Source of the DNA: Coenobita brevimanus
Taxonomy: Eukaryota; Arthropoda; Malacostraca; Decapoda; Coenobitidae
Direction: 5' to 3'
NCBI GenBank assembly: GCA_032717465.1
Contig: CM064690.1
Span: 11,626,093-11,690,092, forward strand
DNA length: 64,000 nt
How positions within the stretch are numbered: position 1 is the stretch's first letter; every line of letters begins with the position of its first letter. The translations under genes and the position numbers were made by a program. Positions 48,251 to 61,619 of the stretch are shown here, in pieces. The notes below the pieces were generated by a model. It was not told the DNA's origin and did no database searches. It was given only the letters and a program-made list of their open reading frames with translations.

Positions 48251-48950
48251 ATTTCGAGATGGCGAGTCCCATCGCGTTTAAAAACTGGATGTCATGGACA
48301 TAGGGAAAAACAGAATTAGGAAAATAGATCCAGAGATGACCTATTGCACACATGAATGAGAGTATCGGTTAACTCTTTCATCACGAACATGGATAGGCAA
48401 GGGGTAAGAGTGTGCTGGTAGACAGGTGCTGCAAGAAAGCTGCAATGAAGGAGGCATGCAAGCAGACACTTCAGTCCATCAGTGACCATTGATGTGGTGA
48501 TAGTAAGAAAAAAAAAAGTGCAGCGAGAAGAAGGTTAAAAGAAGTCAGTAGGAGAGGATGGGGGAAGTTAATCAGACGAAAAATATTTGACTCCACCCTT
48601 CGTAGAAGAGCTGTGTGAAGACTCCCCCTCTCCTTCGCCCCAGATGAATACAATACTCCACACCAGGGCAAATAAACCCCGGTACAGTCAACAGCTGTGT
48701 GGGGGTAAAGAGGGCGAGGAATCAGCTAACACACCCAGTCCCTTGCAAGCGGATTCTGCAAGAGGGCTAATATGATCTTTCTATGATAGGTCCTAAGAGA
48801 ATGAACCCAAGTTTCTTGTAAGATGAGGATGGACTCAGCTGTATATTGTTAATATTAAAGATGTTTCTGCGGAAGATTCTGGCTGTTTGAAATAATATGT
48901 AGGAACTGAGTTTTTGATTCACTGAATGCAACATGATTGTTGGTGTAATT
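48251..48950 (-). mobile_element. Family-X LINE copy D', longer form
   Basis: Old minus-strand family-X fragment. To 48694 it equals copy D; past the breakpoint (48695-48950) it continues with recognisable homology to LINE F (53160-53400), ending near 'aacatgattgttg'. It shows what the unduplicated right flank looks like. Confidence 0.75.
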
Positions 48951-50325
48951 TCTTAGATATGAAACAAAAAACCAATGTGACTCATTCAAAGTGACAAGTG
49001 GATAAAATGGATGAGAGGACAACACAGGTATGAGCTTAACCCTTCTTATTCCATTACTCCTGTGCCCGTAGTAGCAAGGGACATGTGCCTCTGTGTGGGC
49101 CTATCTGTCTGTCTGTCTGTCTGTCTGTCTCAACATAGTTTTGATTTGATCTAAACCAAACCTGGTGGATGTTTCAGCCTTTTGTTACTGAGAAAAGTGG
49201 GCCAAGGGTCCAGGTCACATATTAATCTCAACATACATCAAGGATTAAGAAATTCGACTTGGAGAACACATGGTAAAATATTAAAGTCACAGAGCATAAA
49301 TAATTGCTCGGACTTTAGGCAAATCGTAGAGTGCGAATGTTGAAGAGTCTAAATGCTTCTTGTTGTTCATGTGTCTTTCAGGGATTTTTATTGAGCCTGG
49401 GAAAGAATTTTCTAATTGGAGTTAGGTACTCTTCCTTAGAGTCTCTATACGACAAGCTTTCCCAGTGTAAAACGGTCTAGATGTAACAAGAACAATTATA
49501 AAAAAGAAAGAAAAAGAAAAAAATTCATAAGGATCAGGTCTACAATTCTTTGACATTTCGGCATCATATATCCCGGATCAGGGAAAATTACAAAGCGGGC
49601 ATTGTATTGTCCAACTTATTAGGGAAATACAAAACTTAGCACTCTTAGGCTCCTATGACTGTATCACAATTGAATAGAGTCGTCTGCCTTTAAGTGGAAA
49701 ACAATAGAGATGTTCCAACGATGAGAAGATTGGTGATATTACCGTATCACTTATGAATTCTCTGTACTCTCCAATGAATAAAATCGTATGAAGTTTGCCG
49801 TAATAGCTTATTATCAGGGTTTAAGAAACTGTATTTGTAATTTAGTTGAAATGTAATTAAGTATGAAAATATAGACACTGTGAAAGTAACTAGAAATGGA
49901 AAAAATTATGACAATTATAATTTCAGTTTTAAATGACTATCATGCAATTGAATTTTAATTGGAGTTGTGAATTCAGTTCCCCGATTAAATTTTGAAATCA
50001 CCCGCCATCATGACCACGGTCATGATACTGAATGGATACACTTGTGATGCTGCAATTTTATAGGAATGTTGGTAGAGGAGAAAGTCAGGTATTTTTGCTT
50101 TACTTCCCGCATTACTTCGAAGTTATTGGTTATTTACATCATGTCTGTACGTCCTCAGTATGAACTGAAGGTGTTGATTGGTATCTCTCTGTAAGCACAC
50201 AGTGTAGTTAAAGGTTTCTGAAAATCAAGCTAGAAATTTAGGGAGCCAACTGAATTATTCAAGCCATTGTGTTGAATGACATTATTAACCAATACAAAGT
50301 GAGATATTCATCAACACCATTTGGA
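48951..50325. other. No gene seen
   Basis: AT-rich non-coding DNA with a (CTGT)n run at 49103-49130. Nothing recognisable on either strand. Confidence 0.5.

Positions 50326-52553
<2,228 letters not shown>

Positions 52554-52597
<44 letters not shown>
52554..52597. repeat. (AT)n between two inverted LINEs
   Basis: About 22 AT units joining the 3' ends of copies E and F. Confidence 0.95.
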
Positions 52598-52600
<3 letters not shown>

Positions 52601-52601
52601 A

Positions 52602-53432
52602 TTTTTTTTTTTATGCGAGGAAGAAGGAACCAAAGGCCATGAGCCCGCAGTAACAGTTCCCTCCAAGAGAAAAACAAAATACAATATAGAGCCAAATTCA
52701 AGATCCGATAATTTTGAGATGCCTGGACACACTGCGTTTGAAAGACTGGAGATCATAGGCAGCAGGAAATAGAGACAGAGGGAGACAGTTCCAGAGCTGA
52801 CCTGTTGCATAAATGAAAGACTGGGAGTAACGGTTATCTCTTGCATTAGAGAGTTGGACAGAAAAGGGATGAGAGTTTGCTGCCAGACGGGTGCTACGCG
52901 CCCGTCGTAGAGGTGGAGGAATGCAAGCAGACAGTTCAGAGGAGCAGTGACCATTAAAGTAGCGATAGAAAAGAGATAAAGATGCAACAGTGCGGTGAAG
53001 AGACAGAGGTTGAAGGGAGTCAGTAAGAGGAGGAGAGTTAATGAGACGAAAAGCCTTTGACTCCACCCTATTGAGAAGAGCTGTATGTGGGGAGCTTCCC
53101 CGCACATGAGAGTTGTACTCCACACAGGGGCGGATAAAACCCCTGTATAGAGTCAACAATTGTGCAGGGGTAAAGAAAGAGCGGAGTCGGCTTAGCACAC
53201 CCAATCTCTTGGAAGCAGATTTTACAGGAGATGTAATATGATCTTTCCAAGATAAATCCCGAGTAAATGAAACCCCAAGCATGTTCAAGGATGATGCAGG
53301 ATTAAGCTGAATATTATTAAACATTAGTGGGTATACCTGTGGAAGATTTTGTCGGGTTGATAGGTGTAAGAACTGAGTCTTAGATGCATTAAAAACAACC
53401 ATATTATTTTTACCCCAGTCAGAGATACGAGG
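52602..53432 (-). mobile_element. Family-X LINE copy F, inverted against copy E
   Basis: Minus strand, 3' end at 52602 (oligo(A) preceded by CCTCGCATA in the sense direction). One uninterrupted frame of 234 codons (53402-52698) gives the C-terminal region ('HITSPVKSASKRLGVLSRLRSF', 'HTALLNRVESKAFRLINSPPL'). It is 5'-truncated at about 53432, at the position corresponding to 51737 of copy E. Confidence 0.85.
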
Positions 53433-53599
53433 CTAGTGTCCAGAATACTGGAGAGAACTGGGATTTTTCAAGTCTTTATAAAGTAGGGAGCCCCCGGGTA
53501 GGGACCTATGAGCTTCGTGGCTATGAGCCGACAGGCGGAGGGCGGTACGCTTAGTACCCACCCCACGCCATGCCTCGCCCAGCACCCCTGGGATCCAAT

Positions 53600-53601
<2 letters not shown>
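53433..53601. other. GC-rich unidentified fragment
   Basis: Contrasts with its AT-rich surroundings (for example 'gagcccccgggtagggacc'). It may be an old SINE or another repeat; no Pol III boxes were found. Confidence 0.4.

Positions 53602-53684
<83 letters not shown>
53602..53684. repeat. (AT)n microsatellite at the left edge of the LTR element
   Basis: About 83 bp; the LTR begins in it. The other flank (59933 on) is also (AT)n, as expected if the element inserted into an AT array. Confidence 0.95.
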
Positions 53685-53688
<4 letters not shown>

Positions 53689-54475
53689 ACGGAACAGAGG
53701 AAGATAATGTACACTTTAAGTGAGAATACTAAAAATCACTTCTGTCCTGTAAAGTTCCAGGTTCAAAACAAAAGAGTTAGGTAAAATTACAAGTTAAAGT
53801 TTAATGCTCAAACTAACAACAAAACATTCAGGACTCATAAGGATAATGTAATGGCAAAAAACAGGTTAAATATATGACTAACTGCAATAGCCTCTATTAA
53901 CACGAAATTAGCATGAATAAATTGATCTAAGTCAGCCCTGATAAAATGAAAATACACTGGATAATGCTCAGTTAACGCAAAATATATTATTACAGATACA
54001 AAATATTATTAATAATGACTGATATCCAAACTTTACATTAATCACAAAAACATCACTAGGCCTACAAATTAACACGTTACGCTACACAGAACAAGGAAAA
54101 ATGCAATAATAGTTATACTCAAATTACACAGCTGCTAGATGGTTGGAGACTTCCTGAGCACTCACAATAATAACAACTGTACAGGGGAGGACAGAGATGT
54201 GAACAAAATGAAGAGTAGATCTAAGTGGCAATAATGCAGAGACTGAGCTCATTATATAGGGGCCGGCAGAGCTTGATACAACTTGTAAGAAGGACGTGCA
54301 AATGAAGCCATGGGGACAAAGAGTTGACAATCCTGCTCTGAACAACAGAAAGAACGACTTACTCTACTATAAGGGAGGACGGGGGGAGTGAGGTAGAACA
54401 CGCTCGTGATCAAACATGCAGCATACTGTACGTTAGAATTACACAAAGGATGATGAAATCATAGGCTATGTAACA
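53685..54475 (-). mobile_element. 3' LTR
   Basis: 791 bp, TGTTAC...GTAACA ends, TATA-like box (attatatagg on the + strand) at 54251-54260. In the minus-strand sense it follows RNase H and the polypurine tract. Confidence 0.95.
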
Positions 54476-54950
54476 CCTCCCCACAAAGAAAAAGAAATTT
54501 GCAAAGGAAATTTCTTATTACCCTAAAACAATCTGTCTTAAGTCTAGATATGCAATCTGCAATAACATTTTCTTTCCCCTTGACATGTTGTATGTCTAAT
54601 GAATACTCCTGAAGATGTAGACTCCATCTTGTCAATCTCTGATTTTTATCTTTAAACTTACTAAAGAATTTCAGTGGGTTATGATCGGTATAAATGACTA
54701 TGGAGTCAAAACCAGAACACAAATAAAATGAAATATGCTGTAAACCCAAAATCAAGGCCAAAAGCTCTTTCTCAATAGTTGAGTAGTTCTTTTGAGGTGG
54801 AGTGAACTTCTTACTGTAATAAGATGCAGGGTGTTCAATACCCTGATCATCCTCTTGCAGCAAAACAGCCCCAGCTCCTGTATCACTTGCATCAACAGCC
54901 ATCTTAAAAGGCTTAGCAAAATTTGGAGTAGCGAGCACTGGCTGACTCAA
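54459..54950 (-). pseudogene. RNase H of the LTR element
   Basis: Frame of 163 codons. The RNase H acids are visible: Asp in 'MAVDASDTGAG' (about 20), Glu in 'STIEKELLA' (60/62), Asp in 'YTDHNPL' (89) and Asp in 'VIADCISR' (132). It digests the RNA template during reverse transcription. It belongs to the same polyprotein as the RT upstream but is in another frame because of one missing base near 55015. The frame runs past the normal end and into the LTR, because the stop codon of the sister copy at 116-118 is changed to AAG here. Confidence 0.88.
54476..54488 (-). other. Polypurine tract
   Basis: On the minus strand 'ctttgtggggagg' directly precedes the 3' LTR, identical to 167-179 of the left-edge element. 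Confidence 0.75.
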
Positions 54951-55978
54951 TAGGATAGCTTTAAGTTTGTTGAAAGAGGATTCACAGTTATCGGTCCAGA
55001 CAAATTTAACTCCCTTTTCAGTAGGTCTGTAAGTGGAGATACAAGAATTGAAAAGTTAAGAACAAATCTCCTGTAATAACCTACCATTCCCAAAAATCTT
55101 TGTAGCTCTTTCCTACTTTTAGGTCTGGGAAGATCACTTATAACCTGAACCTTAGCTCCTGGTGGTGCAACATGTCCATCACCAATTACGTACCCAAGGT
55201 ACTGAACTTTAGCTTGACCAAACTCACACTTTGATAAATTAGCTACAAGATTAGCCTGAACCAAACGCTCAAGAAATTTACTGACATGGCATAGGTGATC
55301 TTTCCAGTTGTCACTGAAAATTAATACATCATCAATATAAACAACACACCCTGCCAAACCCTCTGTTACAACATTCATGAACTTCTGAAATGTGGCTGGT
55401 GCATTCTTCATACCATATGGCATTACAGAACATGCAAAAGTCTTTCCTAGTGTTACAAAACATGAGATCTCCCTAGCACGTTCAGTCATAGGTACTTGCC
55501 AGTATCCCTTTAACAAATCAAACTTACTTATGTACCTAGCCTTTCCAATCTTGTCTATGCAATCTTCCACACGAGGGAGAGGGTAAGTGTCTGTTTTGGT
55601 TATCTGATTAACACGTCTGTAGTCAATGCAAAGCCGCTGTGACCCACCTGGCTTAGGGACTAGAGTGACAGGAGAACTCCACTCGCTCTGACAGGGCTCA
55701 ATCATCTTGTGGTCCAACAGGTAGCCAAGCTCCTTCTGGATGAGAGGAACTTTCACTGGGTTCACACGGTAAGGAGGCAGTTTAATTGGCTTTGCGTCTC
55801 CAACATCGACATCATGCATCAACACAGTGGTTCTTCCTGGAGTGGCATGGAACACTTGCGAGTACTCCTGCAGTAATGCCGAAAACTCCTGCCTTTCCTC
55901 GGGAGCTAGATGAGAAAGCTTAGTCTGAAGATCATTCATGATATCAAGATTCTTCCCCAAACTATCACTCAGGCTCAT
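54947..55978 (-). pseudogene. Ty3/gypsy-type reverse transcriptase
   Basis: 343 codons. It begins with the usual pre-RT linker ('HLAPEERQEFSALLQEYSQVF'), then 'PPYRVNP', 'VPKPGGSQRLCIDYRRVN', the first catalytic Asp in 'KFDLLKGYWQVP' (154), 'PYGMKNAPATFQ' and the YIDD box (214-217), then 'LGYVIG' and 'RFLGMVGYYRRF'. These blocks are diagnostic for Ty3/gypsy. The last 23 codons are out of frame (one missing base in an A/G run near 55015), after which RNase H continues in another frame. The ATG overlaps the TGA of the upstream integrase frame (ATGA at 55978-55975). Confidence 0.92.
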
Positions 55979-58002
55979 ACTGCATGGGAGATTTCACTTG
56001 CAGACTCGGGTGGAACAGCTACAGTGCAGACTGGATTATTTTCGTCCCACCTGTGATATAACTTTAGCATGTTGATGTGACAAAGTTGCTTGTTCTTTCT
56101 ACGATCTGGTGTGGCGATGACATAATTGACATCACTGAGTTTCTTCTCCACGAAATAAGGACCAGTAAACTTGGCTTGAAGAGGTTGCCCATGCACTGGT
56201 AGCAGAATCAAAACCTGATCTCTTGGGTGAAAGTGGCATAACCTGGACTTCTTATCATACCAAGTCTTCATCTTCTGAGCAGCTCCTAAATTCTCTCTCG
56301 CCAGCTGTAAAGCAGCGGACAGCCGTTCTTTGAACTTCATCACATACTTCAGCAGGTTGACGTCATCTTCCTCCGACAGCCAGCATTCCTTGAGTAGCTT
56401 AAGGGGTCCTCTTACTTCATGGCCAAACAGTAGTTCAAAAGGTGAGAAGCCCAGTGATTCATTTGGAGATTCTCTTGCGGCAAATACAACGAATGGAAGA
56501 CCTTTATCCCAGTCTTTCTGATGTTCCAAACAGTATTTCTTGAGCATCGATTTGAGTGTTTGATGATATCTCTCCAACGCTCCTTGAGTCTGGGGATGGT
56601 AAGCTGAAGACGTGATCTGGGTGATGCCCAACTCTTTCAGAGACTGCTTGAAAACATTTGACATGAAATTACTTCCCCGGTCTGACTGTGCCTCCTTGGC
56701 CAGACCAAACTTTGTGAAGAACCCTAGCATTTCCTTAACCACGTTCTTTGCTGAGATATTTCTAAGTGGAATGGCTTCAGGATAACGAGTAGCCATATCA
56801 ATCAGGGTCAACACATAAGAAAATCCTGAAGAAGTCTTAGGAAGAGGGCCCACAATATCCACAAACACACGGGTGAAAGGCGCCTCAAAAGGAGGAATGG
56901 GAACTAGAGGTGCAACCTTTTCGGTCTGATTACACTTCCCCACAACTTGACAGGTGTGACAAGACTTACAATACCAGGAAACATCCCTGAAGATACCTGG
57001 CCAGTAAAAGTGTTTCAAAATGCGTGCCACAGTCTTCCTCACTCCAAAGTGTCCTGCCAAACTGGAATCATGAGCCACTCTAATGATATCCTGCCTACAA
57101 ACACGAGGGATGACAACTTGATGTACAACCTCCCATTCACAGTCGGCTGATGCTGTTGGGGGTCTCCACTTCCTCATAAGTACTCCTGACTTTATATAAT
57201 AACAAGTAGAAGCACCGGCTGACTCCTCCTCACTGCAAGCAGAGTTAGCTAGACCTTTCAACTCAGGGTCAGCAACCTGCAACTCAACCAACTCTTGACG
57301 AGACAAATTATCAACACTACGGGGTACTGCCTCATCTGGTGAGTGGTCCAAATTAGCAAGAAAAGTGTCAGCTAGGATAACATCATCATCATCATTATCC
57401 TCTAAGTCACCAGTAACTTTAGACTTAGCCCTAGTGACAGCACATGCAGGGAACACATCAGGGACATCACAATCCTGGGCCGCAGCCACTGGCTCACTAG
57501 ACAACTGAGGAGCTGGACACACTTGACTTCCACCAATATCATTTCCAAGTAAGAAAGTTACACCTGACATTGGGAGTGTCTCAACCAACCCAACCATAAC
57601 AGAACCATTAACAAAACCAGACTCTAAATTCACTCTGCACAGAGGGACAGAGAAGTAATTATTCCCTACACCTTGTAAGATTACAGTTTCATCAGAGGAA
57701 TTAACATTAGAGCCTAGAACACTGGTCAGCATAAGAGATTGGCAAGCACCTGTAGCACGATATATTTTAACTGATTTCCTGTCATTACTGTCCAGAGGAC
57801 TTACAAAACCATCAGACAGGAAATTAGCACATGAACTCTTGAGAGTGTCACCCACGTTACTACTCAAAAGAGGAGCTTCATCATGAGAATCTAATTTACC
57901 CCTCAAAGCAGGTTCAGTTAACTCAGTTAAAGAGTTCTGGGAAGTCTCAAGGGTGGACACTAGACCAATTGACTGAATATTTAAAGTCTCCTTTTTGTTC
58001 AC
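55975..58002 (-). pseudogene. Protease-integrase polyprotein segment of the LTR element
   Basis: 675 codons uninterrupted. Residues about 75-160 have the aspartic-protease layout, with 'YRATGACQSLM' where an Asp-Thr-Gly is expected (Ala 83 replaces the catalytic Asp) and 'TFLLGNDIGG' as the later conserved segment. After an acidic linker comes the integrase: HHCC zinc finger (His 311, His 318, Cys 345, Cys 348), catalytic core Asp 382 ('FVDIVGPLP'), Asp 441 ('QSDRGSNF') and Glu 477 ('QGALERYH') with DX35E spacing, then a GPY/F-type C-terminal module ('GPYFVEKKLSD'). Integrase inserts the cDNA into the genome. The frame is open further upstream through a CCHC knuckle to a TAG at 58164-58162; the 5' coordinate given is a GTG and not a proven start. 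Confidence 0.92.
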
Positions 58003-59060
58003 ATCACGCTGTCTCCTGAAACATTTCTCCGTAGTATGACCAAGCTTACTACAATAAGTACATTTACTTTTCTGAAATCTAGAGGTGGAGCTGGTATTTA
58101 CTTCCTGAGAAACATCATCTTTATTCTCTTTCCTGTTACCTGTAGTCTGAGTAGAGGCAACCTACTTACTCTCAGCTTTCCTTCTTTCTCTAGAATATCT
58201 CTTGTGAGTGAGAACATATTCATCAGCTAAAACTGCAGCATCAGACAAATTATCTATTCTTTTCTCATTAAGATATAGGCTTACATCTTTATTAACACAC
58301 CTTTTGAAATCCTCCAGCAAAATCATCTGCTTATATTTGTCAAAATCAGAATCCACATTCTTAGAACTTAACCACTGCTCTAACAGATGTTCTTTGATTT
58401 TTGCATACTCAACATGGGATTGCTTATCTTGCTTATAAGTTGTCCTAAATTTTACTCTATAGGCTTCAGGAACAAGCTCATAGGCCTTAAGAATCAAGCT
58501 CTTAACTACATCATAATTATCGGACTGATCCTGAGGCAAAGATGCTTAAGTTACTTGAGCTTTACCGGTGAGAACAGTTTGAAGGAGTACTGGCCAATAA
58601 TTTTTGGCCAATTAAAACCTGTAGCTACCCTCTCAAACAACTGAAAATACTTTGTTAAATCAGATTCATTAAAAGGAGGGACAAGTTTAACATTTTTAGC
58701 CACATCAAAATCATCAGAGCTAGATGATCCAGTTCCATATTGTTTCATGTGATACTCATTGTCTGCCTGAATCCTAGCAAGTTCAACTTGTGCCTCAGCC
58801 TCCTTAGCACGGGCCTCCTGCAGGGCTAGCTGTAACTTAGCTAATTCAATCTGCGTTTGCTCATTTGGAGGAGTTACATTAAACAAGCTTTCATTAATCA
58901 TGTCAACAATTTGATCGTTAGAATGATGAGAGCGAACAGCAATTCCCAATTGATGAGCAACAAGCTTAAGTTCATTCTTTGTTCTGTTTTCTACATCCAA
59001 CACTGTTTGCACATTTGACAAAAAATCTTTGGCTTCATCAAGAGTAGTAATAGACATCAT
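58003..59060 (-). pseudogene. Gag of the LTR element, broken
   Basis: Likely start at 59060 (MMSITTLDEAKDFL). The N-terminal part has an Ala/Glu-rich coiled-coil-like segment ('LALQEARAKEAEAQVELARIQ'), then a capsid-like region ('LVPPFNESDLTKYFQLFERVA', 'WPK'). The frame shifts near 58610 and a TAA stands at about 58548, after which capsid-like sequence resumes (58539-58162; 'YKQDKQSHVEYAKIKEHLLEQW', 'FKRCVNKDVSLYLNEKR'). It ends at TAG 58164-58162. Beyond the TAG the same frame encodes a CCHC zinc knuckle (Cys-X2-Cys-X4-His-X4-Cys, about 58064-58022) that leads into protease-integrase. Gag forms the particle and the knuckle binds RNA. Confidence 0.82.
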
Positions 59061-59123
59061 GAATAAATCACAGTCACAAAATATCAAGCAATATCCTTAT
59101 GATAATATCCTGAATATCCTGAT

Positions 59124-59133
59124 AAGCGGTCGC
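59124..59133 (-). other. Primer-binding site (tRNA-Arg type)
   Basis: Eight bases inside the 5' LTR the minus strand reads TGGCGACCGC. Its first nine bases complement a ...CGGTCGCCA tRNA 3' end, like the tRNA-Arg primer sites of arthropod mdg1/412 elements. The 8-base gap to the LTR is longer than usual. The tRNA identity is inference. Confidence 0.6.
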
Positions 59134-59141
59134 CAAATTTA

Positions 59142-59928
59142 TGTTACGGAACAGAGGAAGATAATGTACACTTTAAGTGAGAATACTAAAAATCACTACT
59201 GTCCCGTAAAGTTCCAGGTTCAAAACAAAAGAGTTAGGTAAAATTACAAGTTAAAGTTTAATGCTCAAACTAACAACAAAACATTCAAGACTCATAAAGA
59301 TAATGTAATGGCAAAAAACAGGTTAAATATATGACTAACTGCAATAGCCTCTATTAACACGAAATTAGCATGAGTAAATTTATCTAAGTCAGCACTGATA
59401 AAATGAAAATACACTGGATAATGCTCAGTTAACGCAAGATATATTATTACAGATACAAAATATTATTAATAATGACTGATATCCAAACTTTACATTAATC
59501 ACAAAAACATCACTAGGCCTACAAATTAACACGTTACGCTTCACAGTACAAGAAAAAATGCAATAACAGTTATACTCAAATTACACAGCTGCTAGATGGT
59601 TGGAGACTTCCTGAGCACTCACAATAATAACAACTGTACAGGGGAGGACAGAGATGTGAAGAAAATGAAGAGTAGATCTAAGTGGCAATAATGCAGAGAC
59701 TGAGCTAATTATATAGGGGCCGGCAGAGCTTGATACAACTTGTAAGAAGGACGCGCAAATGAAGCCATGGGGACAAAGAGTTGACAATCCTGCTCTGAAC
59801 AACAGAAAGAACGACTTACTCTACTATAAGGGAGGACGGGGGGAGTGAGGTAGAACACGCTCGTGATCAAACATGCAGCATACTGTACGTTAGAATTACA
59901 CAAAGGATGATGAAATCATAGGCTATGT

Positions 59929-59932
<4 letters not shown>
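59142..59932 (-). mobile_element. 5' LTR
   Basis: 791 bp, 15 differences from the 3' LTR by eye. TATA-like box on the minus strand at 59717-59708 (CCTATATAAT). The right flank is (AT)n. Confidence 0.95.
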
Positions 59933-60007
<75 letters not shown>

Positions 60008-60035
60008 TATATAATTATATATATATATACATATA

Positions 60036-60121
<86 letters not shown>
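59933..60121. repeat. (AT)n microsatellite at the right edge of the LTR element
   Basis: About 190 bp, with ATAATTATATATAATT interruptions near 60001-60020. Confidence 0.95.
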
Positions 60122-60124
<3 letters not shown>

Positions 60125-60889
60125 AGGAAACATCACGGTTTTCTTTTCAAAGAGTGCTTTTGCGTGTAGCAGTTGTAACTGCAATGGTAAGTGTAACTGA
60201 ACATTTTTCTTTTCATGCTGCAATTGTAATGTAATTGAATATGGTGATCAAAATTGCAATTTTAATTGTAAACAGAAAAAAAATCAGGCTGAAACTAATT
60301 AAAAACTGTAATTGCTCGAACCTCACTTAATATTTTCCAGACCTTGAGGGGATTTGTAGTAACATTATTAAATCTCACATTCCTATGACTAAATTTCAGA
60401 TGAAACGAGAAAAACATGATGGAAGCAAATAATCGTGTTGTCCCGTTTATGAACATGTTAATGGTGACTATTATCTTTGTCTGGTTCCTATACTCACTTC
60501 TAGATGAAAAAAAACAAAAAAAACAAAGCCACCTGAGGTTATTTAAAACACAATGATCCCATTTTGCCGATAATTAGAGTGTTAATAATGATTGCATTAA
60601 CATTTTCAAACAGCTAAGACTCACGTTCAGGTAACTGGGATCGTCTGGAGTTGGCCAGAGTTAATACCTGACTATGACTGGGTTAAGTCGTGTCCCTGGG
60701 TTTCCTTTCACATTCATTTTATAATATGATGCTCCAGCGTTGGTGTTCTCACGTTACTGGTATTAATGTGGTGTCCTGTGTGGGTGTTATGATTCACAGT
60801 GAGACTCAGTGTGAACCCACTTTTCATAAATGAGAAAAACGGTTATGATGATAATGATCCTGTGTTTGGATACTTCCATTTATCTGTCT
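60122..60889. other. No gene seen
   Basis: AT-rich intronic sequence (within the inferred methyltransferase gene). Nothing recognisable. Confidence 0.5.
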
Positions 60890-61080
60890 ATATGATGAAA
60901 GCCAGGCGCCTTAACCCCAGAAAGAGTGATCACCAACAAATTTCCTCCATGTCATCTTGTCATACGCCATCAGGCCGCCCTTCCTCCAGCTCACACCATG
61001 CTTTTTCATGTACCACCAGAACCAGTCCTTCTACCTCATTCTCCGTCATCCCTTAACCCTCTGCAACTCCATCCTACTCA
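60890..61080 (-). mobile_element. Remnant of a family-Y LINE 3' end
   Basis: On the minus strand the segment near 60962-60906 reads like 'MTWRKFVGDHSFWG', parallel to the 'ATWRRFACSHPLRD' end of the family-Y LINE at 18091-18477, and a degenerate (CTAT) tail is at 60889-60900. It is strongly decayed. Confidence 0.4.
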
Positions 61081-61452
61081 CATACTCTCCCAGAACAGGC
61101 TGTCGTTCACCATTCTCCCCATATGACACGAACCATTCATTTCAGAACACCCGCATCAGTACCGTTAGACTCTAGAACTCTCTCACTGATCTGACTGTCT
61201 CTTAAAATAGCTGCACATGTGCCTCTAATATAACTATTCCTCTTCCTCTCACTCTTAATTCCTGTCTGTTCAACAAAGTTTAAGGTTTGTTTCCGTACGG
61301 TTAAATGAGGATCGCAGTAATGTGCAATGACTTATATCCATTCACACTTATCTATTCCTTATGACTGTCTTCAGTACACCTACAACCTTCTTTCTCTGAT
61401 GTACCCATTTATGAAAACTGTGTGTGTGTGTCTGTGTGCATGGTGTGAGCAG

Positions 61453-61619
61453 GATGAAGGTGACATCAACATGAAGCTGTGCGTAGACGTAGGTTGCGGC
61501 TCTGGCCAGAGCACCGCGCTCTACGCAGACTACTTCCAGCAAGTGATCGGCTTAGACATCAGTCCCCACCAGGTGGCTGCTGCTAAGACCAAGAACACCG
61601 TCGCCAACGTTGTTTACAA
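61453..61619 (+). CDS. SAM-dependent methyltransferase, exon 2 (motif I)
   Basis: The exon follows the acceptor 'gtgtgagcag' (ends 61452) and runs 55 codons plus two bases to a donor GTGGGT at 61620. It encodes the SAM-binding motif I, 'LCVDVGCGSGQST', and the acidic end of beta-2 in 'VIGLDISPHQVAAAK', hallmarks of class I methyltransferases. It joins exon 1 in phase 0 and exon 3 in phase 2 (the AA completes a Lys codon with the first G of exon 3). Substrate unknown; the closest recognisable group is the DDB_G0268948-like/trans-aconitate-type small-molecule methyltransferases. Codon use is GC-rich compared with the flanking DNA. Confidence 0.88.

Larger units (their letters stand above)
34512..48689 (+). 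repeat. Tandem duplication, unit 2 (about 14.18 kb)
   Basis: Near-identical repeat of 20330-34511. It differs by scattered substitutions (for example at 37336, 38160, 39917, 44417 and 47630), a 12-bp deletion in the CCTG minisatellite, and different lengths of most dinucleotide arrays. Confidence 0.95.
53685..59932 (-). mobile_element. Complete LTR retrotransposon with integrase upstream of reverse transcriptase (Gmr1-like order)
   Basis: The 6.25 kb element has 791-bp LTRs at both ends, a primer-binding site, gag, protease-integrase, reverse transcriptase, RNase H and a polypurine tract, all on the minus strand. RT and RNase H are of the Ty3/gypsy kind, but integrase comes before RT and RNase H abuts the 3' LTR. 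This is Ty1/copia-like gene order, known in Gmr1-like Ty3/gypsy relatives. The two LTRs differ at 15 of 791 positions by my count (about 98.1 % identical), so the insertion is fairly young. The copy is inactive: gag has a frameshift and stops, the protease has lost its catalytic Asp, and RT/RNase H are split by a frameshift. Confidence 0.93.
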
